In this document: in pieces, positions 6,755-15,831 of the stretch
Position numbering within the stretch: position 1 is the stretch's first letter
Layout of the letters: every line of letters starts with the position of its first letter
Origin: Arenibacter algicola
Lineage (GTDB): Bacteria; Bacteroidota; Bacteroidia; Flavobacteriales; Flavobacteriaceae
Assembly: GCF_000733925.1 (NCBI RefSeq)
Contig: NZ_JPOO01000001.1
Span: 1,426,001-1,490,000 of the forward strand
DNA: 64,000 nucleotides
Reading direction: 5' to 3'
Position numbers and translations under genes: made by a program
The notes under the pieces: model-generated
The model's input: only the letters and a program-made list of their open reading frames with translations
Databases searched by the model: none
What the model was told of the DNA's origin: nothing

Positions 6755-8017
6755 ATGAAATTAAATCAGACAGCAAAGCAGTTTAAAATTCCGAAACCAC
6801 TGGTTTGGGAAGCTTACCTTAAGGTAAAACGAAAAAGAGGAGCTGCAGGGGTAGATGGAGTTACCATGGATGACTTTGTAGAAAGAGAGGGTAAATACCT
6901 TTACAAACTCTGGAACCGAATGTCATCAGGGAGCTATATGCCCCAGGCAGTTAAACTTGTCGAAATACCAAAAGGAACAAAGGGAGAAACAAGACCTCTG
7001 GGTATTCCTTCAATAATTGACAGGATCGCTCAGATGAGTGTTGTTATGCTACTAGAACCAAAGATAGATCCGATATTCCATGAAAATTCCTATGGTTACC
7101 GACCCGGACGTTCAGCCCATCAGGCTGTAGAACAGGCCCGCAGACGTTGCTGGAGGAATGATTGGGTTCTGGACCTTGATATCTCCAAATTCTTTGATAC
7201 GATCGATCACGAACTATTGATGAAAGCAGTAAAATTACATACCCAAGAACGTTGGGTTTTACTCTATATCGAACGATGGCTTAAAGTCCCGTACCAATTA
7301 AAGAACGGAGAGCAAGTTCCCAGAACAAAAGGAATACCGCAAGGTTCAGTAGTAGGGCCGATTTTAGCAAATCTATTTATGCATTATACCTTTGACTATT
7401 GGATGAAAAAGTACTACAACCACATTCCTTTTGAAAGGTATGCCGATGATTGTATCTGCCATTTTCGAACATTGGAAGAAGCGGAATACATGCATGAAAA
7501 GATCAAAATGAGGATGGAACAATGTGGATTGGCATTAAATAAGAAGAAGACCAAGATTGTCTATTGCAAAGATGATGATAGGAGAGGAAGTTATAAAGAA
7601 GTAAAGTTTGACTTCTTAGGCTTTACCTTCAGGGCCAGAAGGTCTAAAAGTCGTCGGGGCAACTACTTCATTAATTTTAGTCCAGCCATCAGCAGGAAAG
7701 CTATCACAAGAATCGGAAGAGAAATCAGGAGTTGGAACCTTCATCTTAGATCTGATAAAACCTTGACGGATCTGGCCAATATGTTTAATGCCAAGCTTCA
7801 GGGATTTATCAACTATTATGGAAGGTTTTACAAATCTGCGATGTACCCCTTATTCCAAAGGCTAAACCACAGACTGGCCCATTGGGTTGAACGGAAATTT
7901 AAAAAGTGTAGGAGACACAAAACCAGAGCAATAAGACTGTTAGGTGAAATCTGTCATCAGAACCCTACTTTATTTGCCCACTGGAGAATGGGTGTCCTAC
8001 CTCCAAAGACAGTATAA
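6755..8017 (+). CDS. ltrA: Group II intron reverse transcriptase/maturase
   Basis: 420 residues from the ATG at 6755; the frame is open upstream to a GTG at 6662, but that part has no family similarity and ends in a T11 run. The RT fingers/palm include GAAGVDGVTM, ENSYGYRPGRSAHQAV, DLDISKFFDTIDH, GIPQGSVVGPILANLF and the catalytic FERYADDC. Maturase domain X follows (FLGFTF, LQGFINYYGRFYKS, LFAHWRMG). No HNH endonuclease domain follows, so mobility would rely on the endonuclease-free route. It splices and reverse-transcribes the surrounding intron. All catalytic motifs are intact. Confidence 0.93.
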   Translation: MKLNQTAKQFKIPKPLVWEAYLKVKRKRGAAGVDGVTMDDFVEREGKYLYKLWNRMSSGSYMPQAVKLVEIPKGTKGETRPLGIPSIIDRIAQMSVVMLLEPKIDPIFHENSYGYRPGRSAHQAVEQARRRCWRNDWVLDLDISKFFDTIDHELLMKAVKLHTQERWVLLYIERWLKVPYQLKNGEQVPRTKGIPQGSVVGPILANLFMHYTFDYWMKKYYNHIPFERYADDCICHFRTLEEAEYMHEKIKMRMEQCGLALNKKKTKIVYCKDDDRRGSYKEVKFDFLGFTFRARRSKSRRGNYFINFSPAISRKAITRIGREIRSWNLHLRSDKTLTDLANMFNAKLQGFINYYGRFYKSAMYPLFQRLNHRLAHWVERKFKKCRRHKTRAIRLLGEICHQNPTLFAHWRMGVLPPKTV

Positions 8018-8038
8018 TATCTTTGGCGCAGAATAATA

Positions 8039-8113
8039 GGAGCCGTATGATGCGAGAGTATCACGTACGGATCTGTGAGAGGCTCAAGGGGAGGTTCCTT
8101 GGGCCTACTCGAT
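8039..8113 (+). ncRNA. Group II intron domains V and VI (first intron)
   Basis: Domain V hairpin: AGCCGTATGATGC-GAGA-GTATCACGTACGG with the AGC triad near its 5' end. Domain VI-like hairpin: GAGGCTCAAGG/CCTTGGGCC. A translated frame that runs through this RNA (8023 onwards) is not a real protein start. Confidence 0.85.
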
Positions 8114-8679
8114 TAGTGGTACATTGTACACATAAATATGCTGCATTAAAGTTGCTCGGTTCGATAAGGGGGCGACTAAAGAGTTGCCACTTAGAAATCA
8201 ATGAAGAGAAATCAAGGATTGTCTATTGCCATCGCAACCAAAAGAAGCAACCTAAGCTCAAGGAAACCTATCAGAAGTTTGATTTTCTCGGCTTCACGTT
8301 CAAGCCTCGAACAGTAAGGGTCAGGGGTAAGCAAGTATTGGGCTTTACCCCAGCTATCAGCCAAAAGAGTACCAGTAGGATAGCATCAGAACTAAGGAAG
8401 AGGGATATCCATCGTTGGGTACAACTACCACTTGGCAAGATAGCAGAACTGCTAAGACAGAAGATAAGGGGATGGGTCAATTACTATGGAAAATTCCGAT
8501 TGTCGGATATGAGGAAGCTCTTTAGGATATTGCATATTCGTTTGGTCAAGTGGATACGCAATAAATACCGTCGTTTTAAACGTAAAGAGTGGGTCTATGC
8601 TTATCGATACTTACAGAAGGTATCCAGATGTTACCCCAATCTTTTCTATCATTGGCAATATAACGTGTTAAGACCATAA
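8113..8679 (+). pseudogene. C-terminal fragment of a second group II intron reverse transcriptase
   Basis: The frame from 8113 begins LVVHCTHKYAALKLL, which is the segment right after YADD in these enzymes. It continues through LEINEEKSRIVYC, FDFLGFTFKPR and maturase domain X (IRGWVNYYGKF, LVKWIRNKYRRFKR) to LFYHWQYNVLRP. Fingers, palm and the YADD motif are absent; the first intron sits exactly at that break. It is about 45% of a normal protein and cannot be active. A second domain V lies 20 bp after its stop codon. Confidence 0.88.
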
Positions 8680-8698
8680 TTGCAGTCTTGGTTTAAGA

Positions 8699-8760
8699 AG
8701 AGCCGTATGATGGGAGACTATCACGTACGGTTCCTTTAGATTTGAATCTATAAACAATAT
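8699..8760 (+). ncRNA. Domain V (and probable VI) of the second, truncated group II intron
   Basis: AGAGCCGTATGATGGGAG followed by ACTATCACGTACGG is a near copy of the first intron's domain V (8699-8733). A small stem TAGATT-TG-AATCTA (about 8737-8750) follows and may be domain VI. It marks the 3' end of the intron whose 5' half is missing. Confidence 0.75.
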
Positions 8761-8793
8761 ACAATTAATCAATAATTATGTTGTTGAAAAGAA

Positions 8794-8853
8794 TATGGCC
8801 AAAACCACGCCCATAAGATCCATAAGGATTACTAGAGCATTGGTATTGGCCAT
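8794..8853. repeat. Inverted repeat between convergent elements
   Basis: ATGGCCAAAACC and GGTATTGGCCAT (one mismatch) flank about 36 bases. It lies downstream of the intron fragment and of the leftward lipoprotein gene, so it may act as a weak terminator. Confidence 0.4.
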
Positions 8854-8878
8854 AAATAATCAATTATGCCAAAAGGTT

Positions 8879-9661
8879 TTAATCATCCAATAAATCAATA
8901 AAATCCTTGAACCTATCCCTTAGCTCTTGGGCAATTTCATTATTGCCATCGGTGTCCACCGGACTTATTTCTATTGTACCATCATTGTTGCCATCCACGG
9001 CCTGAGAAAGGTTGACGCCGTTCACACTGTTGAACAACAGGCTTAGGTCAAATTCTAGAGATAGGTTTTCAGTGCCGCTTGAAACGGTAATATCAAATTG
9101 AGGATCCTCAAAATCAAGTTCGAGTTCATCCTCAAAATTATGCCAAAAGACAAAAGGGATATTGTCTATGGTGCCTTTTACCAAGATAGACTTTTCAAAA
9201 AGTGCACTGGTGTCATCCGTACTTTTGTCAAATTTAAACTCAATTTCCTCATACTTGCCCATAGGTACAGATGCGGTAAGAAAGGATATTTTACCTGCCA
9301 ACAAATCAAGTTCAAAAGGGCCTTCCAATTCAATTTCGTCCTCAAAATCGAAATAACCGTCATCATCCCATTGTTCGTTGTCATCTTCTTGATCGTCGAT
9401 GTCCAGTTCCAATTCGAACTCTTTTAGGTTCAACAAGAAATCACTTAACACTACCGAATTTGCAGATGCCTTATCCGTAGTGGCTGTTTTGCCTGTAGGG
9501 CTTACATAATTGCTTTTGGCACTGATGGCCAATTGTCCATTTTTGCCCATGGGGTCATCCTTGGTACATCCTGTCAGGCCAAGTAGGCCGATAACTCCGA
9601 TACCAAGGTAACGGAAGGTGTTTTTTGCATTCAATAATAAATTTGGGTCATTCGCATTCAT
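8879..9661 (-). CDS. Acidic lipoprotein of unknown function (DUF4382-like at best)
   Basis: 260 residues. An unusually long polar N-terminus (18 residues) precedes the hydrophobic core and a lipobox LLGLTGC (Cys32), so it is predicted to be a lipoprotein. A very acidic segment at about 85-115 (DIDDQEDDNEQWDDDGYFDFEDEIELE) may bind Ca2+. The rest is beta-rich (FELDLLAGKISFLTASVPMGKYEEIEFKF), reminiscent of DUF4382 lipoproteins, but the match is not certain. A calcium-loop-like DGNNDGTIE lies near residue 228. It stands alone, downstream of the intron fragment. Confidence 0.7.
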   Translation of the reverse strand: MNANDPNLLLNAKNTFRYLGIGVIGLLGLTGCTKDDPMGKNGQLAISAKSNYVSPTGKTATTDKASANSVVLSDFLLNLKEFELELDIDDQEDDNEQWDDDGYFDFEDEIELEGPFELDLLAGKISFLTASVPMGKYEEIEFKFDKSTDDTSALFEKSILVKGTIDNIPFVFWHNFEDELELDFEDPQFDITVSSGTENLSLEFDLSLLFNSVNGVNLSQAVDGNNDGTIEISPVDTDGNNEIAQELRDRFKDFIDLLDD

Positions 9662-9986
9662 AACTTAAGTATTTAAGGTTATTGATATAACAACTGGTAA
9701 AGCATAAACCCTACCTAAACTAAACGATTAATTATCTTTTTTGGTATACAGGGGAGGGAAAACCATTTAGAACCCTATAAGCCAGGTTATTATACATGCA
9801 CAATACAATTCTAATTTTTGGCAATATCATTGCTTTGGTTTGTGTAGATATCAGGCAAGTTCTTGGTTTTTTCTTGGTGGGATGTCTAATGTCAATGGGA
9901 GGTTCTGCTATAATACCTCCTTTTAAAACCTGTTTAATTGTTCTAAATAGCATTTTCTAAGGGATTCCATAGTGGCATGAGGATGA
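9662..9986. other. Intergenic stretch, nothing firm
   Basis: A leftward 73-codon frame (9953-9732) has no recognisable family and a weak start context, so I do not call it. No clear promoter box or terminator. Confidence 0.5.
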
Positions 9987-10709
9987 TCAAAAATCTATAC
10001 CCATTCCCATGCTTAGTTCATGATCCATTCCAGCATAAAAATCTAACCTTCCCACGGATAGTTTTGCATAGACCAATAAGCTGTTGTATTTTGAATACCC
10101 AATACCTATATATTGATTTTTATATCCCAATTCCATGGACATATTAGGGTTAAGTTTTTCAATACGATGGTATGACGCACTTGCTGCCAGGCCCAGAGAA
10201 AAATCATATAGGGCTATAATTTTTTGATGAACAAAGACTTTCGGAGTCTTAGCATCGAAGTAAAAAAAATTATCTGCTGTCCCATTTCTGAACCCTACAT
10301 CGAATATATCTGAAATGCCAAAACCGAAATAACCGTTCTCATGATTGTGTGAAACATAAACACCGGTATATGAGGCTGAACGATTATTATATTTGTAGGC
10401 CCCAAGGGTCAGGGAAACAATAAACCAGTCACAATCCTTGGTCAAATAGACCATACCTGAGGTCATGGGATTCGAATATATAAAAGTTCCCCCGACATCG
10501 TATTTTTCATACTTCGTTTCCCTATATGTATTAAAGGTTACCGTTGAATTATCATTGCCATCGGTAATCCCTGAGAATTTCATGTCCCCATGTACCGTAG
10601 TAGGTGAAATCAATGAACTATTAAATCGATCCTCTTTTAATTTGCTCGTTTGTTGTGCACATAAAGTTATGGACGATAACAAAATCAAAATGTATTTGGT
10701 AAGTTTCAT
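9987..10709 (-). CDS. Secreted/outer-membrane protein of unknown function
   Basis: 240 residues with a signal peptide (KYILILLSSITLCAQ) and then alternating aromatic/polar strands (IVSLTLGAYKYNNRSASYTGVYVSH, YIGIGYSKYNSLLVYAKLSVGRLDFYAG) ending in F. This suggests an outer-membrane beta-barrel, close in build to DUF5723/PorP-like proteins, though the family is not recognised. It is the intact paralogue of the broken gene at 1-331 and lies in the opposite direction, 10 kb away. An eight-T tract at the codons for FFYF (10262-10269 on the plus strand) is where the paralogue lost one base. Confidence 0.72.
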   Translation of the reverse strand: MKLTKYILILLSSITLCAQQTSKLKEDRFNSSLISPTTVHGDMKFSGITDGNDNSTVTFNTYRETKYEKYDVGGTFIYSNPMTSGMVYLTKDCDWFIVSLTLGAYKYNNRSASYTGVYVSHNHENGYFGFGISDIFDVGFRNGTADNFFYFDAKTPKVFVHQKIIALYDFSLGLAASASYHRIEKLNPNMSMELGYKNQYIGIGYSKYNSLLVYAKLSVGRLDFYAGMDHELSMGMGIDF

Positions 10710-11373
10710 AATTACAATTTTTGGGATTCAGTTCAAAACGCTCCACAAGTGGTATAGACGTCATTGTTCTTTTAAAATTATTTTATATATTATTCTTTAA
10801 TAGGGTATTATAAATTTTAAAAACTTGGGACTTTCTATTTAGAAGCTTATTTAATGAATTGACTAAATAAAAAATGATCAACTCTTTATACAACTAATGA
10901 ATTTTTTTAACACCAATTGGTTTTTGATGTAATGCTTGGTTTAATCTCCATAGAATGCCGCTAGACTTCGAAGTGGCAATTCGGAGCCGATTATTATAAA
11001 GGGAATATGATTGAACTGGACATTCTCTTTGATTTTTTCGGGAATAAGCCTTTCCTCTTTTGGGTTATGGCCCAAATCCATAAGAATTACTTCAGAAATC
11101 GAAAAGTTGAAACCTATACTTTCAAAAAATATACTTTTGAGGGAGTGAAAACCTTTTTTAGAAATATCAAGATTCCAATTCTGGGTTTCGTCAAAAAGTT
11201 ATTCAAGTAATAGGTGAATATCGATTATATTGTTTCCTGTATTTAGTATTTGGTTCGCATACATAACATTAAAATTTATTGGATAACTAGTAAATTATTT
11301 TATAGTACTTTCATAAAGGGTCAATATTGGTTGGGGATTATAGATTATGTCATCAGAATAAACAAAATTGAGA
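10710..11373. other. Intergenic stretch, nothing firm
   Basis: AT-rich. A rightward 67-codon frame (11007-11210) lacks family similarity and a ribosome binding site. No RNA gene or strong hairpin seen. Confidence 0.5.
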
Positions 11374-12504
11374 CTATAGCTCCATTTTCAGGCCAATACC
11401 GGCATACTGGTTGCGATATGCCCTAAAGGACCTAGCACCGATATCGGTGTAATTGGTGGTCCTGATCCGGCTATAGGCCTCAGCTGAAATAAATAGATTT
11501 TTTCCCAAAGCTTGACTGACATCCAATTTAAAATTGGTATATCGGTATTGTGTCAGTTCCCCTTTTGGACCATTGCTATCCATGGCTTCAATACTTTTGT
11601 AATTTCTGCTAACATATTCGACCGTGGTCCGCACCTTGGTTCTATCATTATCAAATTTCATACGTAACACCGGACCGTATTGCCTATATCCGGAACGGTC
11701 AGCCGACTTGTCCAACCTAACTAGATACTCCAGACTCGGTGTCACTTCAAAATTTTCGCCAATTGGATAATCGTAAAAAACCTGAGCGTTTATATACCTC
11801 CAATCCCTAATTCCGTCAACGGTTGAACTTGAAGCATCATATGTATCATAAAGTCTTTTCTTGGCGTACCCAATGATACCAAAAGAATGTTTCAGACCAT
11901 TTCTTTCGAAATCTTGCTCTGATCTAAACTGTAGTCCATATTCATTATATTGTAAGTCCTTTACTCCATATGGATCGAAATTTCTGAATTTGTAAAATCC
12001 TTCCAGTGTAGTTTCATGGTCCTTAAAGGGGGAGAACTGTATGCCCGAGATTGCGCCATAATCGTAGTACCCAAGTGGGCTTACCAATACGTCTTGGTCA
12101 CCATCGAGACCATTGCGGTTCATCCGTTTAAATGTCGCTTCCAGTAAGAACTCCATGTTTTTCCCGATATTATAATCGTACTTGGCGGACGTTGTCATAC
12201 TCCAATAGCTATCGTCATAATTTTCATATAACATCCTGGCCTGTGGACTAATTGAGAAGCGGATCCTGTTTTCTTTCGACATGTATCGGTAATGATAATC
12301 TATCATCACAGCCTGATAAATGCTGCTGGATATCAATTGGTCTCCAGAAAATAGCGTTCCATCCTGATCGACGGCAGTGGGACTCTTAAAATAATTATAG
12401 TCATAACCTCCAAGGCTTTCTGCATCAAAACTATGTTTGCCCTGCGCAAAGCAAGAAGTCGTTATGGCAAAAAAAAGTATATATGGTAATTTTAGATTTT
12501 TCAT
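11374..12504 (-). CDS. Outer-membrane beta-barrel protein of the ATP-grasp/7TM operon
   Basis: 376 residues: signal peptide (LPYILFFAITTSCFAQG), then repeated amphipathic strands with aromatic girdles (MIDYHYRYMSKENRIRFSISPQARMLYENY, FLEATFKR, YRYTNFKLDVSQALG) and a closing strand RNQYAGIGLKMEL. Predicted outer-membrane barrel; specific family not recognised. It is the last gene of a leftward operon, 51 bp after the ATP-grasp ligase, and probably supplies the outer-membrane part of whatever the ligase and 7TM protein do. Confidence 0.75.
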   Translation of the reverse strand: MKNLKLPYILFFAITTSCFAQGKHSFDAESLGGYDYNYFKSPTAVDQDGTLFSGDQLISSSIYQAVMIDYHYRYMSKENRIRFSISPQARMLYENYDDSYWSMTTSAKYDYNIGKNMEFLLEATFKRMNRNGLDGDQDVLVSPLGYYDYGAISGIQFSPFKDHETTLEGFYKFRNFDPYGVKDLQYNEYGLQFRSEQDFERNGLKHSFGIIGYAKKRLYDTYDASSSTVDGIRDWRYINAQVFYDYPIGENFEVTPSLEYLVRLDKSADRSGYRQYGPVLRMKFDNDRTKVRTTVEYVSRNYKSIEAMDSNGPKGELTQYRYTNFKLDVSQALGKNLFISAEAYSRIRTTNYTDIGARSFRAYRNQYAGIGLKMEL

Positions 12505-12555
12505 ATGGATTTGGGATTTTAATGGTACAGTTGTTAATGAAAAGCTTATTAAGGA

Positions 12556-13500
12556 TTAGTATGCCCAAGAATCGGAATTAAGGCCCAGTTTCTGATAATT
12601 GTGATGTAGAGATCTTGAATGTTGGAATAGATGATCAATGGCTTTTTGTAGGCCACATTGGTTCACCAACTGGATGGCAAGGCCCGGGCGCACATTTACC
12701 TCCATAATTTGAGGGCCCTTGGTTTTGTCTATGACCAGATCAATGCCCAGATAGTCCAACGGAAAGGCCTTTGATGTAGCTATGGAGAGTGCCATAATTT
12801 CCTTCCAAAAGGGAATGGTCACCCCCTTGATTGATTTAGGATTGTCGGGATGATGGTCCCTGTAATTTTTACCATCATAGACCTGTGTAAGTCGGCCATT
12901 GACCATATCCACTCCTATACCCACGCCGTTCTGATGCAGATTGGCCATTCCCCCAGACTTGGATGTGGGCATTCGGAGCATTGACATTATGGGAGTGTTC
13001 TTCAAGGTGATGATCCTAAAATCGGGCACCCCTTCGTCATAGATTTCAGCAAAGAAAGGATGTGGCACTATACATTCTTCAATTAAACAATGATCACCGT
13101 CCCCTCTGGAGAAAAACCCGGAGACGATTGCGGTGATATGCTGAAAAATTTGACGCTCTGTAATTTTAATACCGCTATTGGACCAAGTGCCATCTTCCTC
13201 TTTTTTTATAATTTTTATGCCACCGCCACCGGACCCATTGGCAGGTTTTACGGCTATAGCACCATAATTTATGCATTTTGCCCATTCCCTTTTTATATCG
13301 CTAACGTTTCGGATAACCGCATACGTGTCCGCACATGCAATTTTATTGCTGTGAAGGATTTCCTTGGTTTTCACCTTGTCATCCGCTAACTTATAATCCC
13401 GTTTATGGTTATTGGGGTATATTAAGTCTAGGTTTCGTCGATTAAGACCGATGATTCCCTGTCTATTCTGTATTTGAAATAATTTTTTAAACATGATCAA
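12556..13500 (-). CDS. Alpha-L-glutamate ligase-like ATP-grasp protein (RimK-related)
   Basis: 314 residues. The ATP-grasp signature is clear: AIAVKPANGSGGGGIKII (phosphate-binding loop, about 82-99), LIEECIVPHPFF (about 139-150), PDFRIITLKNTP and the metal-binding end LGIDLVIDKTKGPQIMEVNVRPGLAIQ. This is the family annotated as alpha-L-glutamate ligase-like, whose genes regularly neighbour a transglutaminase-7TM gene, as here. The reaction is likely ATP-dependent peptide-bond formation on an unknown acceptor. Its ATG overlaps the upstream stop codon (ATGA at 13497-13500), so the two proteins are translationally coupled. Confidence 0.88.
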   Translation of the reverse strand: MIMFKKLFQIQNRQGIIGLNRRNLDLIYPNNHKRDYKLADDKVKTKEILHSNKIACADTYAVIRNVSDIKREWAKCINYGAIAVKPANGSGGGGIKIIKKEEDGTWSNSGIKITERQIFQHITAIVSGFFSRGDGDHCLIEECIVPHPFFAEIYDEGVPDFRIITLKNTPIMSMLRMPTSKSGGMANLHQNGVGIGVDMVNGRLTQVYDGKNYRDHHPDNPKSIKGVTIPFWKEIMALSIATSKAFPLDYLGIDLVIDKTKGPQIMEVNVRPGLAIQLVNQCGLQKAIDHLFQHSRSLHHNYQKLGLNSDSWAY

Positions 13501-15074
13501 ATATTTTTAAGGTTGAACAAAGGTTGAAATCGAAATAATTCTGTCCATCGCAACCCAATGTAACGTCCTAAAATCATGGCCAGCGCAATGACAATCAGCA
13601 GTATCTCAGGAAACAAAATGATGACCGAAGAAACAATGGAGCTGGACAATAGCCAGTAACAGAAAACTACAGAAATTATGGTTTGTGAGAAGGTGGCAGT
13701 TGCTTTTTGAAAACCGTCCTCAGCGATCAAGGTGGAAAATCGTTCCGCCGAGACGGTGAGAATTATGGTCGGAAAAAAGGAAAGGGAAGTCAACCACACA
13801 ACATTGGTTATCATTCCTATATACGACCCGGCCAACATGACCAACACCATTAGTGAAAGTGAGATAACTAATTTTGGTGTGTGCAACAGTCCTAATCTAT
13901 TAAAGGGCCTTGTCACTAATCCCACAAATAGTATTAAAAATATAAAAGAAATAATTCCTTTTATAAACCCTATTTCCATCAGGGAAAATGATATTAAAAC
14001 TGGCAGGAATACGCCAAATGTTTTTAATCCAACAACATTCCTAAGAAAAGCTACCAGTAATCCGCCTATGGGGATCATGAGCAGGAGGATGAGCATCTGT
14101 AGATTAATGATGTCATTTTCGACCAATCCCCATAGTGATATGGGGTATTTCTTTCCAAATTCATCTGCGCTGATCCCCAAGAACGGAATGTTGACCTGTT
14201 TTTTGATCTCATAGGTATAGTCAAAGTTGATACCAGAGGTGTAGGTGATCATAAATTCATCCCCTTCATATAATTCCAGATAATTGGCCGGCAAATGGGC
14301 ATAGTGATTGTTCAGGGCATCGAAAGGTATCCATTTGTCGTTTATATTAATTTCCGTCCAGGAATGCGAGGTGCGCTTATTGGCCTCCTCTAAGATTATA
14401 CCTCCTTTGATCCGTGAGGGATAGCCCAATTTTCTGGCCAATGCAACCAGTAACCTACTTTTTCCATTACAGGAAGCCCTGTTTTGTTCCAAGGTGGTTA
14501 TGGCGTCCGTTAAGGAAATTATCGGCGCTGAGGGGATTTCATATACAAAATCAAAAAGGTTTCTAATGACTTGCCGATCACTGATCGCATCGGTAGATAA
14601 AAGATTTGCCAGGGAATCAATGCGGTCATCATTTACTTGTATATACTGGGAAGCTTCTAAATAGGAATCATAATTTGATCTATTATGATCAAAATTTAAC
14701 GGAAAATCATAATTCTTGGTCTGGCCCTCAAAGGTGAATTGATAGTTTATATCCTCATAATTATTTTCTTTGGTGCTTGTCCATACACCTTTTAAGTTAT
14801 TGCCTTCGTTCAATTCTTGAAAGCTCCCGGGACTATCGGAGACATCCTTGGCGTTGGTAATGCGCTGATGATCATTGCTTTTTGGTATAAATGTCCTAAC
14901 GATGGTATTGCCCTTCTGGGTCTTGTAGAAGTAGCGGTAGTGGACGTTGTACATGTCGTCTGCATAGAAACTGTCTATGTACTTGGTTGCCGGGACTATT
15001 TTAAAGGCCAGAGAAATCGTTGCCAAAATCAGGATAGCCAAAATGGTAATACGAAATTTGTAGGTAGAATTCAT
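13497..15074 (-). CDS. Transglutaminase-like protein fused to a 7-TM domain
   Basis: 525 residues. An N-terminal membrane anchor (ITILAILILATISLAFKIV) is followed by a periplasmic domain with a transglutaminase core at about 170-270 (RQVIRNLFDFVYE, ASCNGKSRLLVALARKLGYPSRI, RTSHSWTEININDKWIPFDAL). Seven hydrophobic helices then occupy about 318-510. The family is usually named an inactive transglutaminase with 7TM, yet Cys (ASCNG), His (SHSW) and Asp (PFDAL) are all present here. Together with the coupled ATP-grasp ligase and the outer-membrane protein it forms a three-gene operon, probably for modifying an envelope peptide or protein. The substrate is unknown. Confidence 0.85.
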   Translation of the reverse strand: MNSTYKFRITILAILILATISLAFKIVPATKYIDSFYADDMYNVHYRYFYKTQKGNTIVRTFIPKSNDHQRITNAKDVSDSPGSFQELNEGNNLKGVWTSTKENNYEDINYQFTFEGQTKNYDFPLNFDHNRSNYDSYLEASQYIQVNDDRIDSLANLLSTDAISDRQVIRNLFDFVYEIPSAPIISLTDAITTLEQNRASCNGKSRLLVALARKLGYPSRIKGGIILEEANKRTSHSWTEININDKWIPFDALNNHYAHLPANYLELYEGDEFMITYTSGINFDYTYEIKKQVNIPFLGISADEFGKKYPISLWGLVENDIINLQMLILLLMIPIGGLLVAFLRNVVGLKTFGVFLPVLISFSLMEIGFIKGIISFIFLILFVGLVTRPFNRLGLLHTPKLVISLSLMVLVMLAGSYIGMITNVVWLTSLSFFPTIILTVSAERFSTLIAEDGFQKATATFSQTIISVVFCYWLLSSSIVSSVIILFPEILLIVIALAMILGRYIGLRWTELFRFQPLFNLKNI

Positions 15075-15831
15075 ATTGCATTTGGTGGTTTGGTTTTTAA
15101 TAAACTTATTTTAATAGCAAAAACTTTATGTTTTTGTAGTATAACACTTACAAAAGTATTTACCCTACCTCCTTGTCCTTATCTTTTTAATTATATTGTA
15201 TACATATTCCTTTCGAATTTTACGGGATCCCCATTATTCATTGATATTCTAAGGACTTACCCTTTAGACCATATTAACTTTTTTTAAAATAGGTTAATTA
15301 TTGTTAAGAGGGATATATCTAAAGGCCAACCCATTAAGAATAGCCATCTATACGTCTTACATGGTAATTATTAAGGGAACGAAGTCTAAGGCAAGGCCGA
15401 TGTTCGATGCAACCACCTAATAGGTTTGATTTGTATAGGTTCGAACACAAATAATCGAAAACTTGAAGCAATTCATTCCTGTGTTTGAAATATTAAGATA
15501 ATCAGTGATAATTACAAATAAACTATCACTAGTGTCAAAAACGCGTTGGGGCAATAATTCAGTGAGTTGAGCGAAAACGTATTTGCCTTGATTCATAGGT
15601 TCGTGGAAAAATCACGAACTTAAAAAAAGTGCAATTCAAATCGTCACCGTCAAAAAACAGTGATATCTTTCTAATTATCAATAATTTCAAAGAACATTTT
15701 AAAATTTATAGTAGACACTAGTGATAAACTATTTAAATTAATTAATGCTAACACGCAAAATGGGTAGTAATAATGGTTGGTTGAACATGAACGGGTTAAG
15801 CTTAAAATGTAACAATCAACTGATTTAGATT
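15075..15831. other. Intergenic stretch with two hairpins
   Basis: No gene seen. AGTGATA/TATCACT (about 15504-15530) and a tight GTTCGTG-7 nt-CACGAAC hairpin (15599-15619) are the only clear structures. The first part is the upstream region of the 7TM operon; the rest lies beyond the TonB-receptor operon. Confidence 0.5.

Larger units (their letters stand above)
6087..8113 (+). mobile_element. Group II intron with its own reverse transcriptase
   Basis: The 5' end is placed at GTGCG (6087), matching the GUGYG start of group II introns. About 670 bases of structured RNA precede the reverse transcriptase. Domain V is recognisable downstream (8040-8075, GAGCCGTATGATGCG.GAG..TATCACGTACGG), then a domain VI-like stem-loop (GAGGCTCAAGG/CCTTGGGCC), ending in CGAT at 8113. 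The base after the 3' end continues a reverse-transcriptase reading frame of a second intron, just after where its YADD motif would be. The 5' flank does not encode the matching upstream half, so the original host has been rearranged. The exact ends are estimates. Confidence 0.75.

Noticed and set aside
8023..8112. A protein start at 8023 for the second RT fragment
   Set aside because: The translated residues there (RSRMMREYHVRICERLKG) are simply intron domain V/VI RNA read as protein.
9178..9427. Several frames on both strands inside the acidic lipoprotein gene
   Set aside because: They arise from its GAA/GAT-rich codons; only the leftward 260-residue frame has a signal peptide and domain-like pattern.
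11007..11210. Rightward 67-codon frame between the two surface-protein genes
   Set aside because: No ribosome binding site or similarity; aromatic-rich composition typical of AT-rich noncoding sequence.
12921..12931. 11-base match (CCCACGCCGTT) to the reverse complement of the guide candidate inside the ATP-grasp gene
   Set aside because: The match covers the distal end of the guide, not the start expected to nucleate pairing, lies within a coding region, and an 11-mer has a few percent chance of occurring in the window.
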